A stretch of 64,000 bases of DNA from Protonemura montana (GCA_947568835.1 OX387608.1:15786001-15850000), one strand, 5' to 3'. Counted from the first letter of the stretch, positions 32,697 to 43,906 are shown. The notes: generated from the letters alone by a model not told the origin. Numbers and translations are program-made.

Positions 32697-33850
32697 AGGT
32701 CCCAGGTTCGATTCTGGTGGCCCGGCTATCCTAGTAGTGAGAGCGCCATTTCTGCCTTGTATTCGAGAGGTCCCAGGTTCGATCCTGGTGGCCGGCTATC
32801 CTGGTAGTGAGAGCGCCATGTCTGCCTTGCATTCGGGAGGTCCCAGGTTCGATCCTGGTGGCCCGGCTATCCTGGTAGTGAGAGCGCCATGTCTGCCTTG
32901 CATTCGAGAGGTCCCAGGTTCGATCCTGGTGGTCTGGCTATCCTGGTAGTGAGAGCGCCATGCCTGCCTTGCATTCGAGAGGTCCCAGGTTCGATCCTGG
33001 TGGCCCGGCTATCCTGGTAGTGAGAGCGTCATGCCTGCCTTGCATTCGAGAGGTCCCAGGTTCGATCCTGGTGGCCGGCTATCCTAGTAGTGAGAGCGCC
33101 ATGCCTGCCTTGCATTCGGTAGGTCCCAGGTTCGATCCTGGTGGCCGGCTATCCTGGTAGTGAGAGCGCCATGTCTGCCTTGCATTTGAGAGGTCCCAGG
33201 TTCGATCCTGGTGGCCGGCTATCCTGGTAGTGAGAGCGCCATGTCTGCCTTGCATTCAGGAGGTCCCAGGTTCGATCCTGGTGGCCGGCTATCCTGGTAG
33301 TGAGAGCGCCATGCCTGCCTTGCATTCGGTAGGTCCCAGGTTCGATCCTGGTGGCCGGCTATCTTGGTAGTGAGAGCGCCATGTCTGCCTTGCATTCGGG
33401 AGATCCCAGGTTCGATCCTGGTGGCCGGCTATCCTGGTAGTGAGAGCGCCATGTCTGCCTTGCATTCGAGAGGTCCCAGGTTCGATCCTGGTGGCCTGGC
33501 TATCCTGGTAGTGAGAGCGCTATGCCTGCCTTGCATTCGAGAGGTCCCAGGTTCGATCCTGGTGGCCGGCTATCCTGGTAGTGAGAGCGCCATGTCTGCC
33601 TTGCATTCGGGAGGTCCCAGGTTCGATCCTGGTGGCCGGCTATCCTGGTAGTGAGAGCGCCATGTCTGCCTTGCATTCGGGAGGTCCCAGGTTCGATCCT
33701 GGTGGCCGGCTATCCTGGTAGTGAGAGCGCCATGCCTGCCTTGCATTCGGGAGGTCCCAGGTTCGATCCTGGTGGCCGGCTATCCTGGTAGTGAGAACGC
33801 CCTGTCTGCCTTGCATTCGGTAGGTCCTAGGTTCGATCCTTGTGGCTGGC
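32697..33850 (+). repeat. Array of about 16 tRNA-Ala(UGC)-like 70-bp units
   Basis: Each unit contains GAGAGCGCCATGTCTGCCTT, GCATTCGGGAGGTCCCAG and GGTTCGATCCTGG. The last holds a perfect box B and a T arm (CCAG/CTGG). The stretch GAGAGCGCC, CTGCCTTGCA and GGAGGTC follows the tRNA-Ala(UGC) pattern with UGC in the loop. CCGGCTA at the head can pair over 7 bp with TGGCCGG at the tail, and adjacent units share the CCGG. The D arm (TCCTGGTAGTGA) is degenerate and about 3-4 bases are inserted before the anticodon stem. These are therefore unlikely to be functional tRNA genes; they look like a tRNA-derived sequence turned into a satellite. Open frames across it come from the repeat. Confidence 0.7.
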
Positions 33851-34521
33851 TTATTCTCGTATGATTGTCTATTCTATCCCACACACGACTTATGTTTGAC
33901 TACGAAGCTAGCAGGTTTATTCAGTACCAATAAAAAGGGGTGAAGTTTGGTGCTCAAGATTCTTGGCAGATGCCGATGACAGTGATGCTCGTAGATTACA
34001 TTTAAATTATGCAAAATATGAATTTATTAAACCAAGAAACTTGCGTAGAAATTCTCATGAAATTGCGCCAAGCAAAGCTTAGAAAATATGCAGATTAATA
34101 AAACTAAACAAAACTAAACCAACTGAATTTGTAGTAGAAATCAAGAAGGCTTTGATTGCTATCATTTGTTAGTGCGGTCACTGTCCACTATGTTCTCGTC
34201 GTCTGAATTGATTGTTTTTTATGAGATAATAACTACCCGATTTAAACGGAAATAAATACCAATGTAGCAAAAACATTCGCTGGTCTTTACGACATAATAA
34301 ATTGTCGCCCGGCTGAAACGTTGCTCGAAAGAAAGTTCCCTAATTTCTAGGGCGAAAATAAATAACAACTCGATGCTTCTCCTTGGACGTAGAACATTGC
34401 TAAACATTTCTTTAAAATATTACTTGTCAATGGAGTGGAGTGAAAGCTTTTCACTATTTTTATTGGAAAAGTCGTGCTTTTTCTGTAATCCGCTTTTCCC
34501 TACTAAACTAGATCCGGACTA

Positions 34522-34878
34522 ACAAAAACTATTTCAACTGGGTTTTGAATGCTAAGTGAAGAACAACTAAATTTCCCAACGTTTCGTAACTTGTACCTGT
34601 TACTTCTTCAAAGGCGTTAGAGCAGTCCTGACAATTTTCCGATAAATTAATAAATATAGGTAAATGAATATAATAATAATATAATATATAGGTTAATAAA
34701 AATAAAATAAATAATTCAGAACTGCTCTTACCCTTGATAAAGTAACAGGTACAAGTTACAAAACGTTGGGAAATTCAGTTGTTCTTCACTTAGCATTCAA
34801 AACCCAGTTGAAATAGTTTTTGTTAAAACTAGTGCTAAGTTTACATCAAGTAGACATGAGTCTAAAACTACCATAGGT
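34522..34878. repeat. Foldback element F2, copy with AT-rich insert in the loop
   Basis: Left arm from AACAAAAACTATTTCAACTG to GTAACTTGTACCTGTTACTT, then about 110 bp of AT-rich loop (34635-34715), then right arm AGTAACAGGTACAAGTTAC to CCCAGTTGAAATAGT. The tail GTGCTAAGTTTACATCAAGT, AGACATGAGTCTAAAAC ends near 34872. Confidence 0.75.
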
Positions 34879-35504
34879 TCGAACTGCATCCCTAATGATG
34901 AACGTAACGCACTCCAAACCTTACAACAATGTTCGTGTTGTTAGATGGTCTAACGCTTCTGCATACAACTCCTGAAAATTCATGGCCGCCTCCAACGCAC
35001 AAAGTTCTGGTCACAAACGCGATCCTTGTGGAACTCCTGAAAGACTTACAGCGACCCTGGAATGGAAACAAGTGGCGAGGATTGGTGACAGGAGGCGCTG
35101 GGTTGACACAACAATGAAACACAAAACAAACATGTCGGCTTAAACCACGCGTAGCGCGACACGTGGATGGCTTAGTATTATAATAATCGTAAGTTATGTA
35201 CACTAGCGCTAGCCGCGACAGGCGGCAACCTGGCACAACTACAATAAATAGAGGTGAAAATGTCGGTGCACAACTGCACATCGGCCCCGACGACGCAATC
35301 GCACAAAGGTCCACGTCATCAACAGCGCTCGGTGACGTCATTGCACAAGGGGGTCCACGATTCACTGTCATTGTACTGTCAGGGGGAAGGGTGGGGGGCA
35401 CTCGCACTTTGCACAGATATCCTCTTGAGGGTGGCGACGTGCGTGGAGTCAGTCTGGAGGTAGGTCCGTTCGCCACCCGACGAGGACGCCGTCGACGGCA
35501 CGAG

Positions 35505-35962
35505 TCAGTCCCTGGAGTTCTGTTCGGCGGCCGCCGCTTGTTCCTCCTCCTCGCGCGTCAACGGGATGGTCGAGTGGTTGTACAAGCCCTGCGCCATCAA
35601 CTGCAACGCCAGCGGGTTCTTCTGACCCGACGCCTTCTTGATCTTCGCTCGCTTGTTCTGGAACCAGATCTTGATCTGCGCCTCGTTGAGACGGAGCTGC
35701 GCGGCGAGCTCCTGACGCCTGCGCTCTGTGAGGTAGCGACTCTCGGCGAACTCTGCTTTGAGCCGGCCGAGCTGCTCGCCGGAGAACGCCGTGCGTGGAC
35801 GCTTCTCTTCGCCGACGCCAGAGGTGCTACCGTCGCCGGCGCCGCCGCCCGTCGCGTCGGCGCTGATCGGTGACGACGCTGACGACGCTCCGCAGCGAGA
35901 CGTCGCGGCGCCCCCGACGCTGGTAGCGTCCTTAGGACGTTTGGCACGACGCGAGCGTGGAC
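35505..35962 (-). CDS. Engrailed-family homeobox protein, paralogue B, coding exon 2 (homeodomain)
   Basis: Read on the minus strand, acceptor TTCCCAG precedes 35962 and the stop TGA is at 35507-35505. It encodes residues 185-336: PRSRRAKR, a Ser/Gly/Ala linker, homeodomain 237-296 and EH5 at 300-314. The tail [12 protein letters not shown] keeps the usual engrailed C-terminal form, unlike paralogue A. The 60-residue homeodomain and EH5 are identical in protein to A. DNA at 35568-35819 matches A at 247 of 252 positions, all five changes being silent, while sequence on both sides is diverged. The gene runs towards A, so the pair is tail to tail with 13.6 kb between stop codons. A Q50 homeodomain of this class binds TAATTA-type sites. 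Confidence 0.93.
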
Positions 35963-38720
35963 CTGGGAACGTGACCAATGACGCGATGGTTAGGCGAGAT
36001 ACCAGGCACGCAGACGCTGACAGAATCGTATGGATCAGGAGCGCATGCATTAAATTGCTTGGGGTGCAATCATTTTAATCTCATGGCAAGAGTAATGCTT
36101 GGCAAGTGAAAATCGGATGAGCGACTTTACACCCCAACCGGGGTTTTGAAAAGCTATCAGTGATTGTGTTCTGGTTTTTCAATCTACCACGGTACATCTA
36201 ATAATCTGCAGAGTGCAGTGAAATAAAAAAAAGCGTGGGGGCGAGGGAGTTTGTAAGCTTTACATGTGTATATAGTTAAGAAAAGTACACCCCTGCCACT
36301 TGTGGGGCGTTAAGAGGCGGGGCGTTGCTTCTTGCAAGTTGGGGGACGATCACCCTCACAGCAACGAGTTGAGGGGTGGCGAGGACCACGTCGAGGGGGG
36401 GAAGCAGGGACAGTGAGTTATGAACTGAGAGGATCGCCTTCATCGCTAAGTCTTGGACTTATTCTTGACAGGGTGGGACATCGGAATGCTGGCACTAAGT
36501 CCTCTAGTGGCTAAAACCTGACTGCAGTAAATGAAGTGTCCCGCTCCAATAGCTACAAGAATCTGATCTGCAGTTGTTTTCTAATAGAATTCTACTGCGC
36601 TGTCGTTGGGTTTATAAGATTGTCAGAATCACAACGCTAAGCAAACAAGACTCCAGCGCGTGGTTACGGTTGTGGCCACCTGATGGCGCTAGCGGCTGTT
36701 CTTTTAAAAAATATCTATAATTTAGTAGTGAAAACAATAATTGAAAAATTGAGCGAAAACTACTTCAAAATGCGGGTAATCTGCGAGAAATAACGAAATT
36801 TCTTAACATTTTTTAATGAATCTTTTGAATGCAATTCTGTATGCTTGTTTTTGTCAGTGAAATGTGGTGTTATGAAATGACAATAGAAGTCTTCATTTGT
36901 TCAATTTTAGTATTGGAAAAAATGAGCCTTATTCTCCTCATTGCATCTCATTTCACTGGAAATAAGTCATGGATAATTAATAATTGTTAAAGAATTAATT
37001 AATTAATTTTACTGCAAAGATGTTAAAAAATTGCTGTCCTGGTTGGCTACCATTTTCTTCGCTATAGCAGTTAGATCGGTTGGTTTTACGAATATCGTTT
37101 CAACAATGTATCGTTATGGTCAGGAACACTAATAATACAATACTTTGACCACTGCTAGCATTTGAAATTAAAATCAGATTTCATATTTTAACATAAGCGC
37201 TGTGATCCTTGACATGTTTTGACGGCATCGACACGGGACACGGCTAAACCCCTCCAAGTTCTGGCTCCAACTTAACCTGACTAACTCGAAGACTCGCAGG
37301 ATATTCTAACTCCATCTTAGTTCCCACGTGTCCCCTTAATTCGACTCGAACGACGCCTTGCCTCGGCTGTCACTTGCTCTTTTAGCGTCGCGACGCCTGT
37401 AATTACCGGGCGCCGAGTGACTGATGACGCCGCTCATTAGAGGCTTGGTCCCGTATTACCGCCCTCCCCTCCTTGCCCCCGACCCGTGCGTCTTGGCTAT
37501 ACTTTGACGGTGCATACCGAGTTATTGATGAGTATGCGATGTCTTAAGAGAGTGGGTTTACTGCTCGGAGGAGGACACTAAATGGCCACCAGGGGCACTA
37601 AATAATGAATTAGTGATTTACTATTTGGGGGTGGAAATATTTCAATTTTAACGCACCTAATATTACTGGTCCTACGCTACGCTTTGAAAGGTTTCCTTTA
37701 AAAAAGCCGACATTTTTTTTTATGACATGCGGCCAAATAAATCGATATGTTAAGTCATTTGCTTTTTGATACACTGCTGCCAACTTGATAAAACTAAGAT
37801 TTCTGTTAAGATTTTTTTGAGAACTGCAACAATGAACCCCATGTTTTAACTCGAAGCTTCTTGTTTGCTGAAATGCGGTGATTGGACGGGACTGGCATTT
37901 GTTTCAACTCCCACTGCAACTGATGGAGATGGAATACTGGTTCGACCGGAACTCAAATCTGAATCAAATAAGTCCTGACTTAGTCACGTTGTGTTTATGT
38001 TTCATTTTATCGATAGCTGTGCATCTAATTTATTGTTTGCTAAATTCAATTTCTTTAATCTTTTTTAATTGCCAATTGTCACACAGGTCAAACTGCAAAG
38101 TTTATTGGCATTTCCTTGAAAATATCACCGCGTGGTCAGCGTACATGTTTAACCTTTATAGCTGCGGGCTTAAAAAATGATATATTTTCCAAAAATTTTG
38201 CCATTTTCTTCGATTTCCGTGGCAGTTTATTGAAAAAACTACGCCATTTACTGAAGAAACAGTGGCATGAAGTGCCGTGATGTTAAATACATTGACTTTT
38301 GGTGCGGTAATAGGTTTTATCGGCAAGTTCTTGATTAAAATGTCCACAACAAGCGAAAAAAAAAAATTATAGAAAAAAAAATAGTGAAATTACAAAGGAG
38401 TTTTTTGCTTCAAATTGCTGCCATTAAAAATTGCGGTAACCACCAAAATTAAAGACATTTCCAAGAGAATTGACAAATTTCGCGCAAATTTCGAGTGTTT
38501 GACGGTTAGAAATTAAGATGCAATTTAAACGTTAGCAACATGAATATGTAACACATCATAATTACGCGGAGATTTACATATGTAATTGCAAATTTGCGTA
38601 ATTAGAGTCAGACATTTTCATTCTCTTGCCGTTTGACGCTAAATGCAACATAAGCTTCAGCAGGTTTCCAAGCCAACAGCGCAAACCATCTTCTTTTTCA
38701 GCATCGAATCAACTGTCTTA
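35963..38720 (-). other. Intron of engrailed paralogue B, 3' part
   Basis: Part of the 13.6-kb intron (35963-49556). A dispersed repeat at 36601-36800 matches 1614-2000. A unique GC-richer patch at 37210-37500 contains TAATTA/ATTAG words (GTAATTACC at about 37400, CATTAGAGG at about 37436) and could be regulatory. The rest is AT-rich without recognisable features. Confidence 0.5.
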
Positions 38721-38722
38721 AC

Positions 38723-38990
38723 ATGAAATCTTATTTAAATTACAAACGCTTGCAATGCGCGGGGTATTTTATTATTATGAACACTATAACCGTCTCAAAA
38801 ATTGATGCCCAAACGGGGAATCTAACACCGATCTCCAATAATACACTTAAATCGTCTCAAAAAGCCAGTGTCCAAGTAGATCAATTGGTAAGAGCAACAC
38901 CCGCGACAGGTGGAGATCAGCGTTCGAGTCCCCGTTTGGGCATCAATTTCTGAGACGGTTATAGTGTTCATAATAATAAAATTGCTGTCT
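38723..38990 (+). repeat. tRNA-like foldback/SINE element F3, single-module copy
   Basis: Flank AATTACAAACGCTTGCAATG, then the left arm TATTTTATTATTATGAACAC, CCGTCTCAAAAATTGATGCC, CAAACGGGG. A single tRNA-like module follows (GTAGATCAATTGGTAAGAGC, GGTGGAGATC, box B GTTCGAGTCCC), then the right arm, complement of the left (GGGCATCAATTTCTGAGACG, GTTATAGTGTTCATAATAAT). The element is therefore a palindrome-ended SINE in which the arm includes the T-arm half of the tRNA-like part. It represents the one-unit state. Confidence 0.75.
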
Positions 38991-39299
38991 TATTCATTCG
39001 AGCTCTCCCAACCGACAAAAAAAACTACTCACTACCCTCCTGCGTGTTCAAAGTATTTCCCTAACGAAGCCTATTTAAGGAAAAGCGAAGGAAAAGCGAA
39101 CGGAGGCGAAGGAAAGTCTAGCGCAACGGCGAAGTTGAAGACGTGGGTCAATGTTTGCCGGACGACGGCTAGCGGCAAGTCAGGCCACCAGGACTTGAAG
39201 TCGCAGCAAGCTATCATTTACCAGTTAGCTTGTAATCTTGATAACCAATAGCTCGGCCAGGAGGCAAGTACACTCTCAACCAAAACCTCCGCCAGCCTT

Positions 39300-40240
39300 G
39301 CCTGGAGGTCGAGAACCCCCTGTCCCATGTCTCATGTCCCGTGTCCCAGCCTTGCCTGGACCCTGCCCCCATGTCTCGTGTCCCAGCCTTGCCTGGACCC
39401 TGCCCCCATGTCCCATGTCACATGTCCCAGCCTTGCCTGGACCCAGTCCTCATGTCTCGTGTCCCAGCCTTGCCTGGACCCTGAAAGCATGTCCCATGTC
39501 CCAGCCTTGCCTGGACCCTGTCCCCATGTCCCATGTCCCGTGTCCCAGCCTTGCCTGGACCCTGTCCCCATGTCCCATGTCCCGTGTCCCAGCCTTGCCT
39601 GGACCCTGCCCCCATGTCCCATGTCCCATGTCCCAGCCTTGCCTGGACCCTGCCCCCATGTCCCATGTCTCGTGACCCAGCCTTGCCTGGACCCTGCCCC
39701 CATGTCCCATGTCTCGTGACCCAGCCTTGCCTGGACCCTGCCTCCATGTCTCATGTCTCGTTTCCCAGCCTTGCCTGGATCGTGCCCCCATGTCCCATGT
39801 CCCAGCCTTGCCTGGACCCTGCCTCCATGTCCCATGTCCCGTGTCCCAGCCTTGCCTGGACCCTGCCCCCATGTCCCATGTCTCGTGTCCCAGCCTTGTC
39901 TGAACCCTGCCTCCATGTCCCATGTCCCGTGTCCCAGCCTTGCCTGGACCCTGCCCCCATGTCCCATGTCTCGTGTCCCAGCCTAACCTGGACCCTGGCC
40001 CCATGTCCCATGTCTCGTGTCCCAGCCTTGCCTGGACCCTGCCCCCATTTCCCGTGTCCCAGCCTAACCTGGACCCTGCCCCCATGTCCCATGTCCCAGC
40101 CTTGCCTGGACCCTGCCCCATGTCCCATGTCTCGTGTCCCAGCCTTGCCTGGACCCTGCCCCCATGTCCCATGTCTCGTGTCCCAGCCTTGCCTGGACAC
40201 TGCCCCCATGTCCCATGTCTCGTGTCCCAGCCTTGCCTGG
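39300..40240. repeat. Minisatellite, about 44-bp unit, about 21 copies, in the intron of paralogue B
   Basis: Unit: CCCATGTCCCATGTCTCGTG, TCCCAGCCTTGCCTGGACCC, TGCC. Unit length varies (about 35-54 bp) with the number of ATGTCCC words. All six frames are largely open, giving long low-complexity products; none is a gene. Confidence 0.9.
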
Positions 40241-40754
40241 ATGAACTTATAGGATTTAGATTGCAGTTAGACTTTGATGTTGGTTGGAAAGGGAAGACTG
40301 AAGGGTCTACGGTGTCCCCTGCGGCAGGCGCCGAGGGTCGCTGCCCTCAATAAGCTCTCTAAAATGCGACAAGCTGGAGGTGTCGGGCAAATTGCGCCCA
40401 AGGACGCCGTCAAGGAGTCAGGATCAGCGGGGTCGAGGATGCTCCCGTTGGAGCCTAGCGTCGACGTCGACATCGGCGACGTCCGGAGGCGGCAGACAGA
40501 CGGGAGGTGGTGAAGGTACTTACTTCTTCCTAGAGGGAGAAACAAACAAAACAAAACAAGCGCGTTAGACTGGAGCTCGTAGCAAGCAAACAAGGATAAC
40601 GTTGGGTGATGGCCTGATGGGGGGGGGGGACGATGGGAGAATGTCGGGGGCGGCCTCGGCCCGGCCCGGTGGACCACACACGATCAGTGCACACTCTGCC
40701 AGTCAGATGTCTTCATTAGTCGTCGGCCGCTACGTCGCGTTCGGCAAACATCGG

Positions 40755-40845
40755 CCGCGCGCACCGGGATCGAACCCAGGCCCAGCCTTGTTCACCGCCT
40801 TCTTGCTACAGCGTCCTACACCACGCGATCCTACGGGGCGTAGGC
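40755..40845 (-). repeat. tRNA-like SINE head remnant
   Basis: On the minus strand, GGCCTGGGTTCGATCCCGG (box B, about 40764-40782) lies 3' of CGTGGTGTAGGACGCTG, an A-box/D-arm-like block about 45 bases upstream. A box-B-like GGGTTCGATACC is also present on the plus strand at about 40938. These look like decayed tRNA-derived elements; no downstream SINE body is recognised. Confidence 0.4.
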
Positions 40846-41029
40846 CGACCGCCTGTCAACTTGACAGCGACTGTCAAACGTCCACTAGCAACGCACCCAC
40901 GACCTTTGGATTGCAGGATTGCACACACGGCTTGCTGGGTTCGATACCGGCGACCTGCGATCTCAACCCACACAGTCACAAAATCACAAGAGCCCTTGCC
41001 CTTTCCTCGTCGCTCTAGATCCCCGCTGA

Positions 41030-41855
41030 GTCGTCCTCAGGGTAGCGATTCAATTCTTCACCGCGCAACGTGAAGCCAGTTCAAGTGGCACTGAATCCCA
41101 CATGACCGTCGCTCTGTGTCCTGAGTGTCAGGGACCCCGACATGGCAATCGCCACCCTCCTGATCGGCCTATGTCACATTGCCTACCTTGACATAGAAAA
41201 GCTACCGCACCGTCCCATCCATAGCTTCTTCAGGCAACCCAAGGATAAGCCGTATACCATCAAAGAATGTGATATTACCTTTCCTCTGCGCTAGCTCGAG
41301 GAACCGCGACCTAACACTAATCGCTCTGTGATTATCCCGTGAAACTAATTGAGTAAATATTGGTACAAAGTCTGCACGCGTGTTGCCGGCCTCCGCATGC
41401 CAAACAGACCGTGCGACTCGCTCCATGGACTTGCCACTGAACGGGGTACATCGGTTACATATCAATGGTACATAGCATTGCCAATTGCATGTCTGCAAAG
41501 GGGTGGGCGGCCCTCGGTTCGCGGCACCGGCCGTCGCTGCCTGGGTGGCGACCCTCGACCACGCGATGATGTCGCATCCCGTAAAGACTACGCTTAATTG
41601 GTGCACTTTTTGCTGGCGGCTAGTCGTCGTGGGGGGTCTGCGTGCGCTCTCGGTGGTCCACGCAGCCGTCTCCCATCTCTGTCGCACTCCACGGCACCGT
41701 GCTCGGCTAATAGAGCCATCGCCGGTCGAGCCAGAAGACGCCGCGAAGGCAGGAAGTGGAGGAAGTCGGGTAATCGTCTGCCGGGGGGCGTGGGACGGGC
41801 ACGGGTTTATTGGTCGGTCGTTTAGCGGGATGAACGGGTGCCGGAGGCGACAGCA
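41030..41855. other. GC-rich intronic stretch without an assignable gene
   Basis: A minus-strand frame ends at 41202 with a protein-like tail (FFDGIRLILGLPEEAMDGT) that I cannot assign to any family and that lacks convincing splice or start signals. The rest is unremarkable, CpG-rich sequence. Confidence 0.25.
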
Positions 41856-41859
41856 CATG

Positions 41860-42155
41860 CTTTGCCTTCCTTTGCCTTGCCTTGCCTTGTCTTGCCTTGC
41901 CATGCCTTGCCTTGCCATGCCTTGCCTTGCCTAGCATTGTCCCTGCCTTGCCTTGCTTTGCCTTGCCTTGCCTTGCCTTGCCATGCCTTGCCTTGCCATG
42001 CCTTGCATTGCATTGCCTTGCCTTGCCATGCCTTGCCTTGCCTTGCCTTGCCTTGCCTTGCCTTGCCTTGCCTTGCCTTGCCTTGCATTGCCTTGCCTTG
42101 CCTTGCCTTGCCTTGCCTTGCCTTGGCTTGCCTTGTCTTGCCTTTCTTTGCCTCT
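41860..42155. repeat. (CCTTG)n microsatellite, about 58 units
   Basis: Pentamer CCTTG with scattered CCATG, CATTG and CTTTG variants. Open frames in several phases are artefacts of the 5-bp period. Confidence 0.95.
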
Positions 42156-42499
42156 GCACTTAGCTCGTGTATCGCGTAGCATTGGTGCGACCGCACGGCA
42201 GGTATGCCCCGCAAAGCAACCGCAGTCCCCGACGACGCCGACGCTGACACCGACGCCGAGGGTGACAAAGACCGCGACGCCGACCGCCGCTATGCGACGC
42301 TCGCAGGTTCATCGCGGCGTCGGCAAGGCTTGCTCCTATATAACCCTGCTCTGTGTAACCAAACACCCACAGGGAAGGGGGCGATGATTCATCGTCACCC
42401 GTGCCTGGTTTCCCGCTGCTCTTCCAGAGCAGATTCCCTAACAATTCTCTCGGCAGCATTGTACGGGGCAACGCTATCTGGGTTATCGTAGCACACTGC

Positions 42500-42720
42500 A
42501 CTGAAGCTCAGAATGTTTATCAAGGTGGATCAATTGCATCTAATTGGATAATTACCCAGCCATTAGCCGAGGGGCAGCTCATTACCGGCATCGCCAAGTG
42601 TCGAGACGTCTCCATGTCGCAATTACACCTATTACTTGCGGTAATTGAAGGCTTGATCCTCGGTCGGCAGTATCTGGTTATTATCGACAACGAGGCGTGG
42701 TGATGGAGGTAATAAACGCA
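42500..42720. promoter_or_regulatory. Homeodomain-site cluster in the intron of paralogue B
   Basis: Nine TAAT/ATTA cores lie between 42540 and 42712, including CTAATTGG, GATAATTACCC, CATTAGCC, CAATTACACC and GGTAATTGAAG. At even base composition about one to two would be expected in this length. The stretch is unique, not part of any repeat and GC-balanced. An intronic enhancer, perhaps bound by Engrailed or Hox-type factors, is a reasonable guess. Confidence 0.35.
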
Positions 42721-43639
42721 AGGACTGTCGCACGGCGAGAAGTGACAGTCACGTCGGGGGACCGAACCCCGGATCTGATGGGTTCGAGTTTCACGGCAAA
42801 TCAAATGCTGAGCACTTAAACTTGTGGTAATTCAAAGACGTATGCAAGTAAATTAGTGATTTAGTGGTCATTGGTCAGTCGATACCACTTATGAGAACGC
42901 ATAGGGAACTCTGGCGAGTGTTGCTAAATAGCTCATTTCACCCGTGGAACCCAATTGGGTATTTATATAGAGAAACAAAAAAAAGTAACAGAATTGAAGC
43001 AATTTTGAATTGTTGCAAATGTTACGAGAATTCAATATCGGAGTGATGTTATTTAAAATTTCCACCGATCCCCTGCCCGCCTCCCAGCACAGTTTTCAGC
43101 GCATAGATCAGGATGCAAATACAGAAACCAATCCCGCTATTACCCTATAGGTGACTCTACAACAGGTAAGTGTCATTGTACCTGGCACTGACATACCCAA
43201 CCTACCAACGAGCATGCAGAGTGCACCAAACCATGGTCTGCGATCTGCAATTGGTGCTATGTACATGCACCTAGCAATCATGTGCCCGCATGCATGGGTG
43301 GTCGGGAGGTCCCACTAATTCGGCAAAGCTAACAAATAGCCCGTGTTAACAACAGTGGCAACAAGCCCTCCACGGGCAACACTCGACTGGCATGTTGCGT
43401 CGACCCACGCACTGACCAAGCTGCGTTGGTCATGCGTCTCGGCATGTCTTTGACCGACCGACTGTCGACTGTCCGGTGGTATCAAGTAGCTCGTGTCGGC
43501 CGTACGGGCATGGGCACACACATGCAAGGCGACTGCCGCGCCCGACAAATGCAAGGAGAAAGCGGCACGCATTGAACATCGCCTTATTTCTGCGTTCTCC
43601 CGAAACGCACTTGATTGTAAACCCTTGTGCTCGTTTAGA

Positions 43640-43906
43640 TGAAATCAAACGCTTGCAATGCGCGGGGTATTTTATTGTTATCAACACTAGAACCGTCTCA
43701 AAAATTGATGACCAAACGGGGTTCTACTCTTGGTTCTACTTCTTGGAGATCCGTCATTCTCATCAAATACACTAAAATCGTCTCAAAAAGCCAGTGTCCA
43801 AGTAGCTCAATGAGTTAGAACAACACCCGCGATAAGTGGAGATCGGGGTTCGTGTTTGGCATCAATTTTTGAGACGGTTATAGTGTTCATAATAATAAAA
43901 TACCTT
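43640..43906 (+). repeat. tRNA-like foldback/SINE element F3, single-module copy
   Basis: CAAACGCTTGCAATGCGCGG, TTTTATTGTTATCAACACTA, CCGTCTCAAAAATTGATGAC, then TTGGTTCTACTTCTTGGAGA and CATTCTCATCAAATACACTA (also found inverted at 3585 and 18195). A single tRNA-like module follows (GTAGCTCAATGAGTTAGAAC, GGTGGAGATC variant), with the box B region shortened, then the right arm ATCAATTTTTGAGACGGTTA. The arms can pair over about 45 bp. Confidence 0.75.

Noticed and set aside
32697-33850. Genuine tRNA-Ala gene cluster
   Set aside because: D arm cannot pair, extra bases precede the anticodon stem, and neighbouring units share acceptor bases.
34892-35476. 194-codon minus-strand open frame just downstream of the stop of paralogue B
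   Set aside because: No recognisable domain, GC-rich 3' flank where chance frames are long, and no splice link to the homeobox exon.
39300-40353. Very long overlapping open frames on both strands rich in Pro/Cys/Ser or Gly/Gln/His
   Set aside because: They are by-products of a 44-bp-type minisatellite; all frames are open and the products are pure repeat.
41202-41500. Minus-strand frame with a protein-like tail (FFDGIRLILGLPEEAM)
   Set aside because: No family recognised, no convincing start or splice sites, and the upstream part runs into a microsatellite; kept only as a note.
41700-42390. Long open frames with Leu/Pro/Cys or Ala/Arg/Gln/Lys repeats
   Set aside because: Explained by the (CCTTG)n microsatellite.
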